From NCBI GenBank assembly GCA_017440585.1, contig JAFSGW010000094.1, positions 1-46,723 on the forward strand: a DNA stretch of 46,723 nt, in the 5' to 3' direction. Positions within the stretch are counted from its first letter, which is position 1. Every line of letters begins with the position of its first letter. The notes below the pieces were generated by a model. The model had not been told where the DNA came from. It saw only the letters and a program-made list of their open reading frames with translations, and made no database searches. Below, piece by piece: positions 32,978 to 42,732 of the stretch. The position numbers and the translations under genes are program-made. This DNA is from Clostridia bacterium (GTDB lineage Bacteria > Bacillota > Clostridia > UMGS1883).

Positions 32978-33487
32978 TTATATCATTTTGAGCCTTTTTT
33001 TTACAGTTTTTTTCTTTTTTTTGCGTTTAACCTTCACCTTTATAAGGTACTTTTTTATCCTGTGGCATACCCCGATGGTTTTCCCCTCAAAAAAGCCCGT
33101 AACCAAAAAGAGGCAACCAAAAACAAGCACAACAGCCTTTCGTGTAATCCTTATAAGCCATTTTGCCACAACAAGCAGAATTCCGAGTGCAAATTCAAAC
33201 AGCTTCCTGAAAATGCCCGAAAATAAAAGTTTATGAATTACCATCCCGAACAGAAGTGCAAAAAGCTGATAATATCTCACCGCTCCGAAATTGAACCTCA
33301 CTCCTGCATATAAAATCATGCAAAAGGCAATTATGTAGTATATTGCATCAAGCACATTTACCCCTGTATTTGTCAGGGCAAATTTTTTCCTTAAAACGTA
33401 AAACAAGTCTGCCAGAGCTATACAAAGCATTCCGAGCAGAATATATATAAGAAAAACCCTTGCTTGCCCTTCGTCCGATACAATCAC
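32978..33487 (-). CDS. yabQ: Spore cortex biosynthesis protein YabQ
   Basis: A 169-residue membrane protein needed for spore cortex assembly and found in the outer forespore membrane of spore formers. It has about four hydrophobic segments (IYILLGMLCIALADLFYVL, VLDAIYYIIAFCMILYAG, YYQLFALLFGMVIHKLLF and ALGILLVVAKWLI) and a very basic C-terminal tail (VKVKRKKKKKTVKKRLK). The RFNFGAVRYYQL segment is typical of YabQ. Its start overlaps the yabP stop by four bases. Presence of yabP-yabQ is good evidence that the organism forms endospores. A sigma-E promoter would be expected, but I could not identify one confidently upstream of yabP. Confidence 0.88.
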   Translation of the reverse strand: MIVSDEGQARVFLIYILLGMLCIALADLFYVLRKKFALTNTGVNVLDAIYYIIAFCMILYAGVRFNFGAVRYYQLFALLFGMVIHKLLFSGIFRKLFEFALGILLVVAKWLIRITRKAVVLVFGCLFLVTGFFEGKTIGVCHRIKKYLIKVKVKRKKKKKTVKKRLKMI

Positions 33488-33753
33488 TTAAAAAGCCTCC
33501 CTGCAATGCTCTCCTTCGCCTTTCCCCTGCCTTTTTTGTACACAATGGAGTTAATAACCTCAGCCGTTATAATAACGTCTCCCGTGCTTTTTGAAACCTC
33601 CTCCACCTTAAGGCTTAATCCTGCTATCACAAGCTGCTCATTTTCAAGGTTCAGTACAACCTCCTCTTCATTAAAGCTCACAACCTCACTGCACATTGTA
33701 ATATGCAGCCTTTTCCTGCCCTCAAGGCTCACACAATGCATTTTTTCTTCCAT
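33484..33753 (-). CDS. yabP: Sporulation protein YabP
   Basis: An 89-residue protein of the YabP/YqfC family, required with YabQ for a normal spore cortex. The family strand pattern is visible: HCVSLEGRKRLHITMCSEVVSFNEEEVVL, then LVIAGLSLKVEEVSKSTGDV and a hydrophobic-basic end. There is no signal peptide or membrane helix. AAGGGAGG 8-15 bases upstream sets the ATG at 33753. In B. subtilis the RNA-binding RqcP/HslR gene (yabO) lies upstream, but here uvrA takes that place, so the cluster is truncated at this side. It overlaps yabQ by four bases. Confidence 0.85.
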   Translation of the reverse strand: MEEKMHCVSLEGRKRLHITMCSEVVSFNEEEVVLNLENEQLVIAGLSLKVEEVSKSTGDVIITAEVINSIVYKKGRGKAKESIAGRLFK

Positions 33754-33758
33754 AAAAC

Positions 33759-33797
33759 AAAACCTCCCTTAAACAATTTATATTCAAGGAAGGTTTT
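33759..33797 (-). terminator. Terminator between uvrA and yabP
   Basis: AAAACCTCCCTT / AAGGAAGGTTTT with one mismatch and a 15-base loop. It begins 4 bases past the uvrA stop, and its 3' arm contains the yabP ribosome-binding site, so folding could also hide that site. Confidence 0.6.
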
Positions 33798-33801
33798 ATT
33801 A

Positions 33802-36639
33802 TTACTGATTTAACATTCTGCCAAGGAACTGACCCGTGTAGGATTTTTCGCACCTGCTTACCTCTTCAGGTGTACCCGTGGCAACAACCTCACCGCCTGC
33901 ATTACCGCCCTCAGGCCCCATATCAATAATATGGTCTGCACTTTTTATAACGTCAAGGTTATGCTCAATAACAACAATGGTGTTACCGCTGTCAACAAGC
34001 TTATCAAGCATTGTTATAAGACGGTGCACGTCCGCTGTGTGAAGACCGGTTGTAGGCTCGTCAAGAATGTAAATGGTCTTACCTGTAGGCCTCTTTGCAA
34101 GCTCTGTTGCAAGCTTCACTCTCTGTGCCTCACCGCCCGAAAGGGTTGTGGAGGGCTGACCTATCTTTATATAACCCAAGCCCACATCCTGCAATACCTC
34201 AAGCTTTCTTTTTATCTTGGGAATACTTTCAAAGAACTCAACGCCCTCGTCAACGGTCATTTCAAGAATGTCGGCAATGCTCTTGCCCTTGAACTTGACC
34301 TCTAAGGTTTCACGGTTATACCTCTTGCCCTTACATACCTCGCAGGGCACGTAAACGTCGGGCAAAAAGTGCATTTCAATCTTTAATATACCGTCACCTG
34401 AGCATGCCTCACATCTGCCGCCACGTACATTGAAGGAGAACCTTCCTGCCTGATAGCCACGTGCCTTTGCATCGGGTGTCTGGGCAAAAAGCTCACGTAT
34501 ATCGCTGAAAAGCCCCGTGTATGTTGCAGGGTTACTTCTTGGTGTTCTGCCTATGGGTGACTGGTCAATATTAATAACCTTGTCAAGGTTTTCAAGGCCT
34601 TCAATGCCCTTGTGCTTACCTGCCACCGTATGAGCACGGTTCAATTCATATGCAAGGCGGTTATATAACACGCTGTTTACAAGGCTTGATTTGCCCGAGC
34701 CCGAAACACCCGTTACACAAACAAACTTGCCCAAAGGAATTGTCACGTCAATGTCCTTTAAGTTGTTTTCCTGAGCACCTTTCACAACAAGGGTTTTTCC
34801 GTTGCCTGCACGCCTTCTCTGAGGCACGGGTATCTTCTTTCTGCCTGAAAGATATGCACCCGTGAGGGAATTTTCGCATTCTGCAATTTCCTCCCATGTT
34901 CCCTCTGCAATAATTTCACCGCCGTGAATACCTGCCATGGGTCCCACGTCAACAATGTGGTCAGCCTCACGCATGGTATCCTCATCATGTTCAACAACAA
35001 TCAAGGTGTTGCCTAAATCACGGAGTCTTTTAAGTGAATCAAGAAGCTTTCCGTTATCCCTCTGATGCAGGCCGATGCTTGGTTCATCCAAGATATACAT
35101 AACACCCACAAGTCCCGAGCCTATCTGTGTTGCAAGGCGTATTCTCTGTGCCTCACCGCCCGACAGTGTGCCCGAGGAGCGTGTAAGGGTAAGGTATTCA
35201 AGCCCCACATTTCTCAAAAACTCAAGCCTTAACACAATTTCCTTTATAATCTGCTCGGAAATTGTTTTCTGCATATCGGAAAATTCGCCCGAAAGGTTTT
35301 TCACAAACTCAATCTCATCACTTACAGCCATATCGCAGAATTCGTGAATATTCTTTCCCCCAACCGTCACAGCTAAGGTTTCCTTTTTAAGCCTCTTTCC
35401 TTCACAGCAATCGCAGGGTATTTCACGCATTAAGCCTTCAATGTCCATCTTCACCCAGTCGGAATTTGTTTCATCATATCGCCTTTGAAGGTTATTTACC
35501 AAGCCTTCAAACTGAATGTTTCTGTGCCTTACGCCTCCGTTTTCGCTCACATATTCAACCTCAACGGTGTTTTTGCCCGTACCGTACAGAATAATCTGTA
35601 TAACCTCACGAGGGAGGTTCTTAACGGGGGTGTTAAGGTTAAAGCCGTAGGCTTTGCTCAGTGCCTTATAAACCGCATTTGCAACAGAAGTGTCCTTGTC
35701 TGCCGCTCTCCATCCGCTTACGGCAAATGCACCCTCTAAAATAGAAAGCTCGCTTGAAACAAGCACAAGCTTGGGGTCAATCTTTTTAAGCACGCCTAAG
35801 CCCGAGCAAACGGGGCATGCACCGAAGGGGCTGTTGAAGGAAAAGGTTCTCGGCGAAAATTCGTCAACGCTTATTTCGCAGTCAGGGCAGGCGTAATTCT
35901 GGCTAAAGAGGATTTCGTCCTCCTCTGTAAGCACAATCACAAGCCCTCCTGCAAGGTGCAATGCAAGCTCCAACGACTGTGTAAGCCTGCTTCTTATTTC
36001 TTCCTTCACGATAAGTCTGTCAATTACAATTTCTATGTTATGCCTCTGCTGTTTGTTAAGTGAAATCTCCTCGCTGAGCTCATACATGATTCCGTCAACA
36101 CGTATTCTCACGTAACCGCTCTTTTTGGCATTTTCAAAAATTTTCTGATGCTCGCCTTTCTTTGCCCTTATAACAGGAGAAAGAATCTGTATACGGCTTC
36201 TTTCGGGAAGTGCCATAACCTTGTCCACAATCTGGTCAATGGACTGCTTTTCAATCACCTTTCCGCACTTGGGGCAATGAGGTGTACCGCAACGGGCATA
36301 CAAAAGCCTTAAATAGTCATATATTTCAGTAACCGTGCCCACAGTTGAACGGGGGTTCTTGCTTGTTGTTTTCTGGTCAATACAAATTGCAGGCGACAAG
36401 CCTTCAATGTCGTCCACATCGGGCTTTTCCATCTGTCCCAAAAACTGTCTTGCATATGCGGAAAGTGACTCCACATACCTTCTCTGCCCTTCTGCAAATA
36501 TTGTGTCAAAGGCAAGGCTTGTTTTGCCCGAGCCCGAAACACCCGTAAAAACGGTAAGCTTGTTTCTGGGTATTTTAAGGCTCACATTTTTTAAGTTGTT
36601 CGCCCTTGCACCTCTCACACTTATATAATCACTTATCAC
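33802..36639 (-). CDS. uvrA: Excinuclease ABC subunit A
   Basis: The damage-recognising ATPase of nucleotide excision repair, 945 residues. Two ABC modules are visible: Walker A GVSGSGKT at 33-40 and GVSGSGKS near 645, signatures [17 protein letters not shown] near 490 and [17 protein letters not shown] near 830, and Walker [11 protein letters not shown] and [10 protein letters not shown]. Zinc-binding cysteine sets are CPKCGK near 120, CPDCEIS to CPVCSGLG near 255-285 and CEACSGDG to [10 protein letters not shown] near 740-765. The start is a GTG at 36639 with AGGGGTGA upstream. It follows uvrB by five bases in a uvrB-uvrA operon. Confidence 0.98.
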   Translation of the reverse strand: MISDYISVRGARANNLKNVSLKIPRNKLTVFTGVSGSGKTSLAFDTIFAEGQRRYVESLSAYARQFLGQMEKPDVDDIEGLSPAICIDQKTTSKNPRSTVGTVTEIYDYLRLLYARCGTPHCPKCGKVIEKQSIDQIVDKVMALPERSRIQILSPVIRAKKGEHQKIFENAKKSGYVRIRVDGIMYELSEEISLNKQQRHNIEIVIDRLIVKEEIRSRLTQSLELALHLAGGLVIVLTEEDEILFSQNYACPDCEISVDEFSPRTFSFNSPFGACPVCSGLGVLKKIDPKLVLVSSELSILEGAFAVSGWRAADKDTSVANAVYKALSKAYGFNLNTPVKNLPREVIQIILYGTGKNTVEVEYVSENGGVRHRNIQFEGLVNNLQRRYDETNSDWVKMDIEGLMREIPCDCCEGKRLKKETLAVTVGGKNIHEFCDMAVSDEIEFVKNLSGEFSDMQKTISEQIIKEIVLRLEFLRNVGLEYLTLTRSSGTLSGGEAQRIRLATQIGSGLVGVMYILDEPSIGLHQRDNGKLLDSLKRLRDLGNTLIVVEHDEDTMREADHIVDVGPMAGIHGGEIIAEGTWEEIAECENSLTGAYLSGRKKIPVPQRRRAGNGKTLVVKGAQENNLKDIDVTIPLGKFVCVTGVSGSGKSSLVNSVLYNRLAYELNRAHTVAGKHKGIEGLENLDKVINIDQSPIGRTPRSNPATYTGLFSDIRELFAQTPDAKARGYQAGRFSFNVRGGRCEACSGDGILKIEMHFLPDVYVPCEVCKGKRYNRETLEVKFKGKSIADILEMTVDEGVEFFESIPKIKRKLEVLQDVGLGYIKIGQPSTTLSGGEAQRVKLATELAKRPTGKTIYILDEPTTGLHTADVHRLITMLDKLVDSGNTIVVIEHNLDVIKSADHIIDMGPEGGNAGGEVVATGTPEEVSRCEKSYTGQFLGRMLNQ

Positions 36640-36644
36640 TTAAT

Positions 36645-38591
36645 TCACCCCTTATCTCTCTTCAGCTTAAGAATTCTGTCACGTATCCTTGCGGCGTCCT
36701 CAAAGCGTAATTCCTCACTTGCCTGAAGCATAGCCTTCTTAAGCTTTTCAATAACCTCGTCAATATCTGTATTCTTTTCTTCAGCCTTTTCCTCGTGGAC
36801 CGCCGCAATAGTTTCACTTATCGCCTTTACAATGCTCTTTGGCGTAATGTTATTATCCTTATTATATTTATCCTGAATACTTCTTCGCCTTTCCGTTTCG
36901 TCAATTGCACGGCGCATGGAATCTGTAATATGGTCAGCATACATAATAACCTCACCGTGCTCATTTCTTGCCGCACGGCCAATAGTCTGTATAAGGCTTG
37001 TTTCACTTCGGAGGAAGCCCTCCTTGTCGGCATCAAGTATGGCAACAAGGCTCACCTCAGGAAGGTCAAGACCTTCTCTTAAAAGGTTAATACCCACGAG
37101 CACGTCAAACACGCCAAGCCTCAGGTCACGTATAATTTCCATTCGCTCCATCGTTTCAACGTCGGAATGCATATATTTTACCCTCACACCCATGGATGCA
37201 AAATAGTCGGTTAAATCCTCCGCCATTTTCTTTGTAAGGGTTGTTACAAGCACTCTTTCGTTCTTTTCCGTACGCTTATAAATCTCTGTAAGCAAATCAT
37301 CAATCTGCCCTTCAACACTTTTAACTGTAACAGAGGGGTCAATAAGCCCCGTGGGACGTATAAGCTGCTCGGCAATGTTTGTGCTGTGCTCCTTTTCGTA
37401 CTGAGCAGGGGTAGCACTTACAAACACAACCTGATTAATTCTCTCTTCAAATTCCTTGAACATAAGAGGGCGGTTATCATATGCACTTGGCAGTCTGAAG
37501 CCGTATTCAACCAAACTTTCCTTTCGGCTTCTGTCGCCTGCATACATTGCCCTTACCTGAGAAACTGTAACGTGGCTTTCGTCAATAACCAGAAGGAAAT
37601 CATCGGGGAAATAATCTAAAAGAGTATAAGGTGCACTGCCCTTTTCCCTTCCCGAAATGTGCCTTGAATAGTTTTCAATGCCCGAGCAGTAGCCTACCTC
37701 ACGCATCATTTCAATATCGTACTCTGTTCTTTCCGAAATCCTCTGTGCCTCTAAAAGCTTACCCTCTTTCCTGAAGTACTCAACCCTTTCATCAAGCTCC
37801 TCACGGATGGAGGCAATGGCTGTTTCCCTTTTTTCCTTTGTTGTAACGTAATGTGATGCAGGATAAATGCCTATATGGTCTCTCACGCCTAAAATTTCAC
37901 CCGTTAAGGTGTCAATTTCACTTATGCGGTCAATTTCATCACCGAAAAACTCAATCCTTACAGCCGCTTCACCGCTGTTTGAGGGAAAAACCTCCAAAAC
38001 ATCACCATGAACACGGAACTTTCCTCGTACAAAGTTAATGTCGTTACGCTCGTACTGCATTTCGATAAGCCTTTTTATAACCTCGTCACGGTCCTTTATC
38101 ATGCCGGGGCGAAGGGATATAACCATAGTTGAATAGTCCTCAGGGTCACCCAAACCGTAAATACAGCTTACCGATGCCACCACAATAACGTCACGCCTTT
38201 CAAAAAGTGCCATTGTTGCACTGTGGCGGAGCTTGTCAATTTCTTCGTTAAGCTGTGCATCCTTTTCAATATAGGTATCGCTTGCGGCAACATATGCCTC
38301 GGGCTGATAGTAGTCATAATACGAAACAAAGTATTCAACAGCATTCTCAGGGAAAAACTCCTTGAACTCACTGCAAAGCTGAGCGGCTAAGGTTTTGTTG
38401 TGTGCAAGAACAAGGGTTGGCTTATTCACCTTTTCTATAACGTTTGCAATTGTAAAGGTTTTACCCGAGCCCGTAACGCCTAAAAGTATCTGTCCCTTTT
38501 CTCCCTTAATTATGCCGTTTGCAAGGCTCTCTATAGCCTGGGGCTGGTCGCCCGAGGGCTTGTATTCAGAATGCAGAATAAACTTATCCAT
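36645..38591 (-). CDS. uvrB: Excinuclease ABC subunit B
   Basis: The damage-verifying helicase-like subunit of nucleotide excision repair, 648 residues. Features: Walker A GVTGSGKT at 38-45, the DNA-gripping beta-hairpin [11 protein letters not shown] near 92-102, DESHV box near 338, helicase motif [11 protein letters not shown] near 535 and the C-terminal UVR coiled-coil motif ([19 protein letters not shown]) that binds UvrC. ATG at 38591 follows GGTGGTGA; the longer frame to 38651 lies within the promoter and is rejected. No uvrC is nearby. No LexA-type operator is seen. Confidence 0.98.
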   Translation of the reverse strand: MDKFILHSEYKPSGDQPQAIESLANGIIKGEKGQILLGVTGSGKTFTIANVIEKVNKPTLVLAHNKTLAAQLCSEFKEFFPENAVEYFVSYYDYYQPEAYVAASDTYIEKDAQLNEEIDKLRHSATMALFERRDVIVVASVSCIYGLGDPEDYSTMVISLRPGMIKDRDEVIKRLIEMQYERNDINFVRGKFRVHGDVLEVFPSNSGEAAVRIEFFGDEIDRISEIDTLTGEILGVRDHIGIYPASHYVTTKEKRETAIASIREELDERVEYFRKEGKLLEAQRISERTEYDIEMMREVGYCSGIENYSRHISGREKGSAPYTLLDYFPDDFLLVIDESHVTVSQVRAMYAGDRSRKESLVEYGFRLPSAYDNRPLMFKEFEERINQVVFVSATPAQYEKEHSTNIAEQLIRPTGLIDPSVTVKSVEGQIDDLLTEIYKRTEKNERVLVTTLTKKMAEDLTDYFASMGVRVKYMHSDVETMERMEIIRDLRLGVFDVLVGINLLREGLDLPEVSLVAILDADKEGFLRSETSLIQTIGRAARNEHGEVIMYADHITDSMRRAIDETERRRSIQDKYNKDNNITPKSIVKAISETIAAVHEEKAEEKNTDIDEVIEKLKKAMLQASEELRFEDAARIRDRILKLKRDKG

Positions 38592-38622
38592 ACTATCACC
38601 ACCCATTTTTGTTGTACAGACT

Positions 38623-38651
38623 ATTATACCATGCATCAATATATTTTTCAA
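38623..38651 (-). promoter_or_regulatory. Promoter of uvrB-uvrA
   Basis: Minus strand: TTGAAA (38646-38651), 17-base spacer, TATAAT (38623-38628), 31 bases from the start codon. Confidence 0.85.
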
Positions 38652-38675
38652 TAGTACTATTTACCTTTTGCAAAA

Positions 38676-38700
38676 TAAAAAACCGCATCTGCGGTTTTTT
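38676..38700 (-). terminator. Terminator of the lepA-to-msrC operon
   Basis: AAAAAACCGCA / TGCGGTTTTTT, a tight perfect stem with T-run, overlapping the stop codon of the msrC-like gene. It closes the long minus-strand operon starting beyond 46.6 kb. Confidence 0.9.
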
Positions 38701-39139
38701 ATTTCCATATTTCTTCTATTATTTTAACGCTTTCCTCTAAATTTGCCTTATCATCTTCACTGAAACGGTTAAAGGAGGGGCTGTCAATGTCAAGCACGGC
38801 AACAACCTCACCGTTGTGGTGAATGGGCACAACAATTTCGCTGTTCGATGCACTGTCGCAGGCAATGTGCCCGGGGAACTGATGCACATCGGGCACAAGC
38901 TGGGTTTTATCCTCACTCACAGCCGTACCGCAAACGCCTCTGCCAACCTTTATCCTCACGCAGGCACTTTTGCCCTGGAAGGGTCCCAATACTAAATTCC
39001 CCTCCTGCATAAGATAAAAGCCAACCCAGTTTATGTCGTCAAGGTATTCATTTAAAAGTGCCGAAGCATTGGAAAGGCTTGTTATAAGCCAGTCCTCCTT
39101 GTCAAGAAGTGCCTTAAGGTTTATGTTCATTTCGTTCAT
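38699..39139 (-). CDS. msrC: Free methionine-(R)-sulfoxide reductase (GAF domain)
   Basis: A 146-residue single GAF-domain enzyme that reduces free methionine R-sulfoxide, a thioredoxin-dependent antioxidant step. The family features are NWVGFYLMQEGNLVLGPFQGK near residue 36, ACVRIKVGRGVCGTAV near 60-75 and HIACDSASNSEIVVPI near 91-105; the three cysteines seen there correspond to the resolving and catalytic cysteines of the fRMsr family. ATG at 39139 follows GGAGGAAG and overlaps the epimerase stop by four bases. Last gene of the operon. A nearby in-frame ATG three codons on is a weaker alternative. Confidence 0.92.
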   Translation of the reverse strand: MNEMNINLKALLDKEDWLITSLSNASALLNEYLDDINWVGFYLMQEGNLVLGPFQGKSACVRIKVGRGVCGTAVSEDKTQLVPDVHQFPGHIACDSASNSEIVVPIHHNGEVVAVLDIDSPSFNRFSEDDKANLEESVKIIEEIWK

Positions 39140-40164
39140 TTTTCTTCCTCCATAATTTCAAGGGTAATCTTAATTCCCTCATCTATATCATACACGGGTG
39201 TCCAGCCTATACCTTCAAGCTTACCTCCGTCAAGGACACCACGTACAATATTGCTTCCTCCTGCTGTACCGCCTTCGGGTATATCAAATATAACCCTTCT
39301 TCCTGCACAAGCAGCAATCTTTTCAGCCAACTCGGCAATGGAAACAACGCTGTCTTTATTTGCAATGTTGTAAGCCTCTCCGCTCTCACCCTTTAAAAGA
39401 GCTGTCACAATGCCCGAAACACAGTCAAAAACACAGGTGTAGCTTCTTACGGGAAGACCACGGCTTTTAAGAACAATGTCCTCACCATCTGTTGCCTTTG
39501 TGAAAAACTCGCTCATGGCTCTCGAGTCACGCCTCAGCTGTGTGGGGCCGTAGGTATGTGACGGGCGTACAATAACAGTGTCAACACCGTATTGAGCCTT
39601 ATAGCACACACAAAGGTTTTCCGCCGCCCTTTTGCCCGAGGGGTAACAGCCTCTCGCTTCCGTAAAATTAACATAGCCCGAATAATCCTCCGTAAAGGCA
39701 TCACACTTGCCATCCCACTGACCGTAAACCTCACCCGAGGAAACAAACAAAAACCTTTCCGTGCCTGTTTTACGTGCATACTCTAAAAGGTTGTAGGTTC
39801 CCGTGAAATTACTCGTCATAGTGCCAACGGGGTCAGCTGAAAACGTTTTAGGGTCAGCATTACTTGCCGCATGGATAATATAGTCAAATTGAATATCCGT
39901 ATCCAATGGCTTTTCAAGGTCGTAATTAAAATACAAAAGATTATCTTTCTTATCAAAACGGGCGTTAAAGCTCTCCTCACTTCTTCCTGCGGCGTATACC
40001 ACTACGCTGTCGTTTATTGTGAAGAGATAATCAACCAGAGCCTTACCGATAAGCCCCGTAGCCCCCGTTACAAGAACCTTCTTATTATTAAGTTTACTGT
40101 AATCAATAGCTGTATTTATAACGCTTTTCAAAGCATTTATATACTTTTTATTGTTTTCCATCAT
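39136..40164 (-). CDS. NAD-dependent epimerase/dehydratase (extended SDR)
   Basis: A 342-residue extended short-chain dehydrogenase acting on a nucleotide sugar. The Rossmann NAD motif is VLVTGATGLIG near 31-41. The catalytic Ser lies in LFVSSGEVYG near 125, and the Tyr and Lys in CYPSGKRAAEN near 155 (YxxxK). The C-terminal domain has AYNIANKDSVVSIAELAEKI near 265 and GWTPVYDIDEGI near 325, typical of GDP/UDP/CDP-sugar epimerases. ATG at 40164 overlaps the preceding cytidylyltransferase stop as ATGA. The pairing suggests that the cytidylyltransferase product, or a CDP-sugar derived from it, may be the substrate; this is inference. Confidence 0.88.
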   Translation of the reverse strand: MMENNKKYINALKSVINTAIDYSKLNNKKVLVTGATGLIGKALVDYLFTINDSVVVYAAGRSEESFNARFDKKDNLLYFNYDLEKPLDTDIQFDYIIHAASNADPKTFSADPVGTMTSNFTGTYNLLEYARKTGTERFLFVSSGEVYGQWDGKCDAFTEDYSGYVNFTEARGCYPSGKRAAENLCVCYKAQYGVDTVIVRPSHTYGPTQLRRDSRAMSEFFTKATDGEDIVLKSRGLPVRSYTCVFDCVSGIVTALLKGESGEAYNIANKDSVVSIAELAEKIAACAGRRVIFDIPEGGTAGGSNIVRGVLDGGKLEGIGWTPVYDIDEGIKITLEIMEEEK

Positions 40165-40871
40165 TTTAACCAATTGTCTTTCTCTGCAGCTAATAAAGCT
40201 TTGAATATTTCAATATCGTCAACTGTTGTGAGCTTAATGTTCTTCTCACTGCCCTTTGAAAAATAAATTGTTTTACCCAATTCCACCATCATTGTGCAGG
40301 ATGCAACAGAATTTGTTATGCCCTTCTCCAAAGCTTCCTTATGAGCCTTGGCAATATCCCCAAGGAAAAAGCCCTGAGGGGTTTGTGTTCTCTTTAAGTT
40401 ATCACGGGGGTAGGACTTATTTGTGCTCACCCCGTCAACAGTTTCAAGCATTGCCTCCTGACAGGGTATAGTTACTATGGCACTGCCCTTTTCCTTAACC
40501 GTTTGTATGCATTCTTCAATTATGCCCACCGAAACCATGGGGCGGATTGCATCATGCACAAGCACAATGTCGTCCTTGCTGTAATGCTTACACAATTCCT
40601 CAATGCCGTTACGTATGCTTCCCTGACCGTTTTCACCGCCGGGTATAATGTGCTTAAGTTTTGCAATACCGAACTGGTTTGCATACGCCTGAAGCATTGT
40701 TTCCCAGCCTTCAATGCATACAACAGCAATTACGTCAATTTCATTGCTGCTTTGAAAGCGTTCCATTGTATATACAATTACGGGCTTGTCATTAACATTT
40801 AAAAACTGCTTGGGAATGTCCTGACCCATACGGTTGCCGACGCCCCCTGCAATAATAAGAGCTATGTTCAT
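40161..40871 (-). CDS. IspD/TarI-family cytidylyltransferase
   Basis: A 236-residue GT-A-fold enzyme that transfers CMP from CTP to a polyol phosphate. The signature LIIAGGVGNRMGQDIPKQFL is at residues 5-24, VHDAIRPMVS near 105 and KRTQTPQGFF near 160. IspD acts on methylerythritol phosphate (MEP pathway), while TarI-type relatives make CDP-ribitol for wall polymers. An IspD role fits dxs at 28.9 kb. However, GGVGNRM and KPVIVYTMERFQ, plus the overlapping epimerase gene, fit better the TarI-like branch found in surface-polymer loci. The two are not separable by eye. The gene begins 11 bases after pgsA. Confidence 0.82.
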   Translation of the reverse strand: MNIALIIAGGVGNRMGQDIPKQFLNVNDKPVIVYTMERFQSSNEIDVIAVVCIEGWETMLQAYANQFGIAKLKHIIPGGENGQGSIRNGIEELCKHYSKDDIVLVHDAIRPMVSVGIIEECIQTVKEKGSAIVTIPCQEAMLETVDGVSTNKSYPRDNLKRTQTPQGFFLGDIAKAHKEALEKGITNSVASCTMMVELGKTIYFSKGSEKNIKLTTVDDIEIFKALLAAEKDNWLK

Positions 40872-40882
40872 AACCTCACTCC

Positions 40883-41410
40883 TCAGTCCTTAAAAACCTC
40901 AATGTTTTCAAATATGTATGCCACCCAGCTTGCCATGGTAAATGCTGTTGCAAAATAAATGCCAATCTGTCCTATGAGAACAGCAACACCATTTCCGCTT
41001 GCAAAGGTTAAAAAGCCTAAAATAACAGCAAAAATCTGTACATTTGTTTTAACCTTGCCCCACCAGGATGCGGCAATAACCTTACCCTTGTCAACAGCTA
41101 CAACTCTCATGCCCGTAACAAAAAATTCTCTCGCAAGGATAATTACAACGCACCATGCGTTTATAAAGCCAAGCTGCAAAAAGCATAAAAGTGCACCGAA
41201 TACAAGTATTTTGTCAGCCAGTGGGTCCATTATTTTGCCAAAGCTTGTTACAAGGTTGTCTTTTCTTGCAATGTAACCGTCAAAAAAGTCGGTAATGGAT
41301 GCAATAATAAACACGCCCAATGCAATGTAAAAATGACCCGTGAGCATAAGTGCCATACAAACGGGCACTAAAATTATTCTTATAAGTGTTAATTTATTAG
41401 GTAAATTCAT
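40883..41410 (-). CDS. pgsA: CDP-diacylglycerol--glycerol-3-phosphate phosphatidyltransferase
   Basis: An integral membrane enzyme of 175 residues that makes phosphatidylglycerol phosphate, the first committed step toward phosphatidylglycerol and cardiolipin. The CDP-alcohol phosphotransferase motif DG-x2-AR-x8-G-x3-D-x3-D is complete in DGYIARKDNLVTSFGK then IMDPLADK at about 43-70. The start LPNKLTLIRIILVPV is typical of PgsA. About five membrane helices are seen. It lies two bases after rimO, a linkage common in Firmicutes (rimO-pgsA). No changes in catalytic residues. Confidence 0.95.
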   Translation of the reverse strand: MNLPNKLTLIRIILVPVCMALMLTGHFYIALGVFIIASITDFFDGYIARKDNLVTSFGKIMDPLADKILVFGALLCFLQLGFINAWCVVIILAREFFVTGMRVVAVDKGKVIAASWWGKVKTNVQIFAVILGFLTFASGNGVAVLIGQIGIYFATAFTMASWVAYIFENIEVFKD

Positions 41411-41412
41411 AA

Positions 41413-42732
41413 TCAGCCCTCCACTTGTTCTCCGTACAAATCGTACTCATCAAAATTCACAATCTTAACCTTTATAAAATCGCCTTCGTTTAATTCGTCC
41501 AGTGAGCCAAAGTAAATCTTCGGGTCAACATCCACGCTCTCGCCGCCACTTCGTCCAAAGTAAAGGTTGTCCTCAAAGCCTTCCACCACAACCTCCATCA
41601 CCTTGCCAAGCATGCTTTCATTCCTCTTAAGCGAAATGGCTTTCGCTTTTTCCATAACAGCGTCACGCCTTGCCTCTTTAACTTCCTCGTCAACCTGGTT
41701 TGGTAATTTAGCCGCAGGTGTGCCCTCCTCCATGGAATATGCAAAAACGCCCATGCGGTCAAACTTTGCTTCTTCAACAAAGCTCAAAAGGCTTTCAAAC
41801 TCCTCCTCTGTTTCACCGGGGAAGCCTGCAATAATGCTTGTTCTTAATGTTATGCCTTCTACCTTTTCACGTAAAAGCTTCACTCTGTCAAGTATCTGGG
41901 CACGGGTTGTCTTTCTGCCCATCCTCTTTAACACGCTGTCACAGCCATGCTGAACAGGTATGTCCAAATACTTCACTATTTTTTCTTCTGCTCTGAAGGT
42001 TTCAATGAGCTCATCGTCAATTGCCTCGGGGTAGCAGTAATGCACCCTCACCCACTTTAATTTTTCAATGGCACAAAGCCTTCTCAAAAGCTCCGGGAGC
42101 TTCTTTTCTCCGTAAAGGTCAACGCCGTAACGGGTGGTGTCCTGGGCAACAAGTATAATTTCTCTTACGCCCTCCTCTGCCATCCTTTCCGCCTCAGCAA
42201 CAATGCTTTCCATTTTCCTTGAGCGATACCTGCCTCTTATGGAGGGTATTGCACAGTAGGTGCAGAAATTGTCACAGCCCTCACCAATCTTTATATATCC
42301 CATGTAAAAAGGTGTTGTGCGGACTCTTTCCTCTTCACCTATTTCAAAGTTTATATCGTCAAGGTATTCGCTTTTACCCTTTTCCTCCGCTTCACGGATA
42401 GCAACGGCAATATCCTTATAGCTTCCCGTGCCGAGGATAACGTCAACCTCGGGCAGTTCATTCTTTATATCCTCGCTGTAACGCTGTGCCAGGCACCCTG
42501 CACACACAAGCATTTTACAGTTGCCTTCCTTATATTCAGCCATTTCAAGAAGGGTATTTATAGCCTCCTCCTTTGCCGAATCTATAAAACCGCAGGTGTT
42601 TACAACAATAATTTCGGCATCCTGTGGGTCTGCCACAACCTCGTAGCCTTCCTTCACCATAATGCCTATCATGTTTTCCGTGTCAACCAGGTTTTTTGAA
42701 CAGCCCAATGACACAAAGCCTATTTTATTCAT
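41413..42732 (-). CDS. rimO: Ribosomal protein S12 methylthiotransferase RimO
   Basis: A 439-residue radical-SAM enzyme adding a methylthio group to an aspartate of ribosomal protein S12. The N-terminal UPF0004 domain starts VSLGCSKNLVDTENM and holds three cluster cysteines (C10, the C in VVNTCGF near 47, and C in VCAGCLAQ near 80). The radical-SAM CxxxCxxC is GCDNFCTYCAIPSIRG near 150. A TRAM domain ends the protein (about 370-437). The SLGCSKNLVD start separates RimO from MiaB. The start codon overlaps the recX end by eight bases. Confidence 0.95.
   Translation of the reverse strand: MNKIGFVSLGCSKNLVDTENMIGIMVKEGYEVVADPQDAEIIVVNTCGFIDSAKEEAINTLLEMAEYKEGNCKMLVCAGCLAQRYSEDIKNELPEVDVILGTGSYKDIAVAIREAEEKGKSEYLDDINFEIGEEERVRTTPFYMGYIKIGEGCDNFCTYCAIPSIRGRYRSRKMESIVAEAERMAEEGVREIILVAQDTTRYGVDLYGEKKLPELLRRLCAIEKLKWVRVHYCYPEAIDDELIETFRAEEKIVKYLDIPVQHGCDSVLKRMGRKTTRAQILDRVKLLREKVEGITLRTSIIAGFPGETEEEFESLLSFVEEAKFDRMGVFAYSMEEGTPAAKLPNQVDEEVKEARRDAVMEKAKAISLKRNESMLGKVMEVVVEGFEDNLYFGRSGGESVDVDPKIYFGSLDELNEGDFIKVKIVNFDEYDLYGEQVEG

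Noticed and set aside
38592..38700. LexA/SOS operator for uvrBA
   Set aside because: No GAAC-N4-GTTC or close variant in the promoter region.
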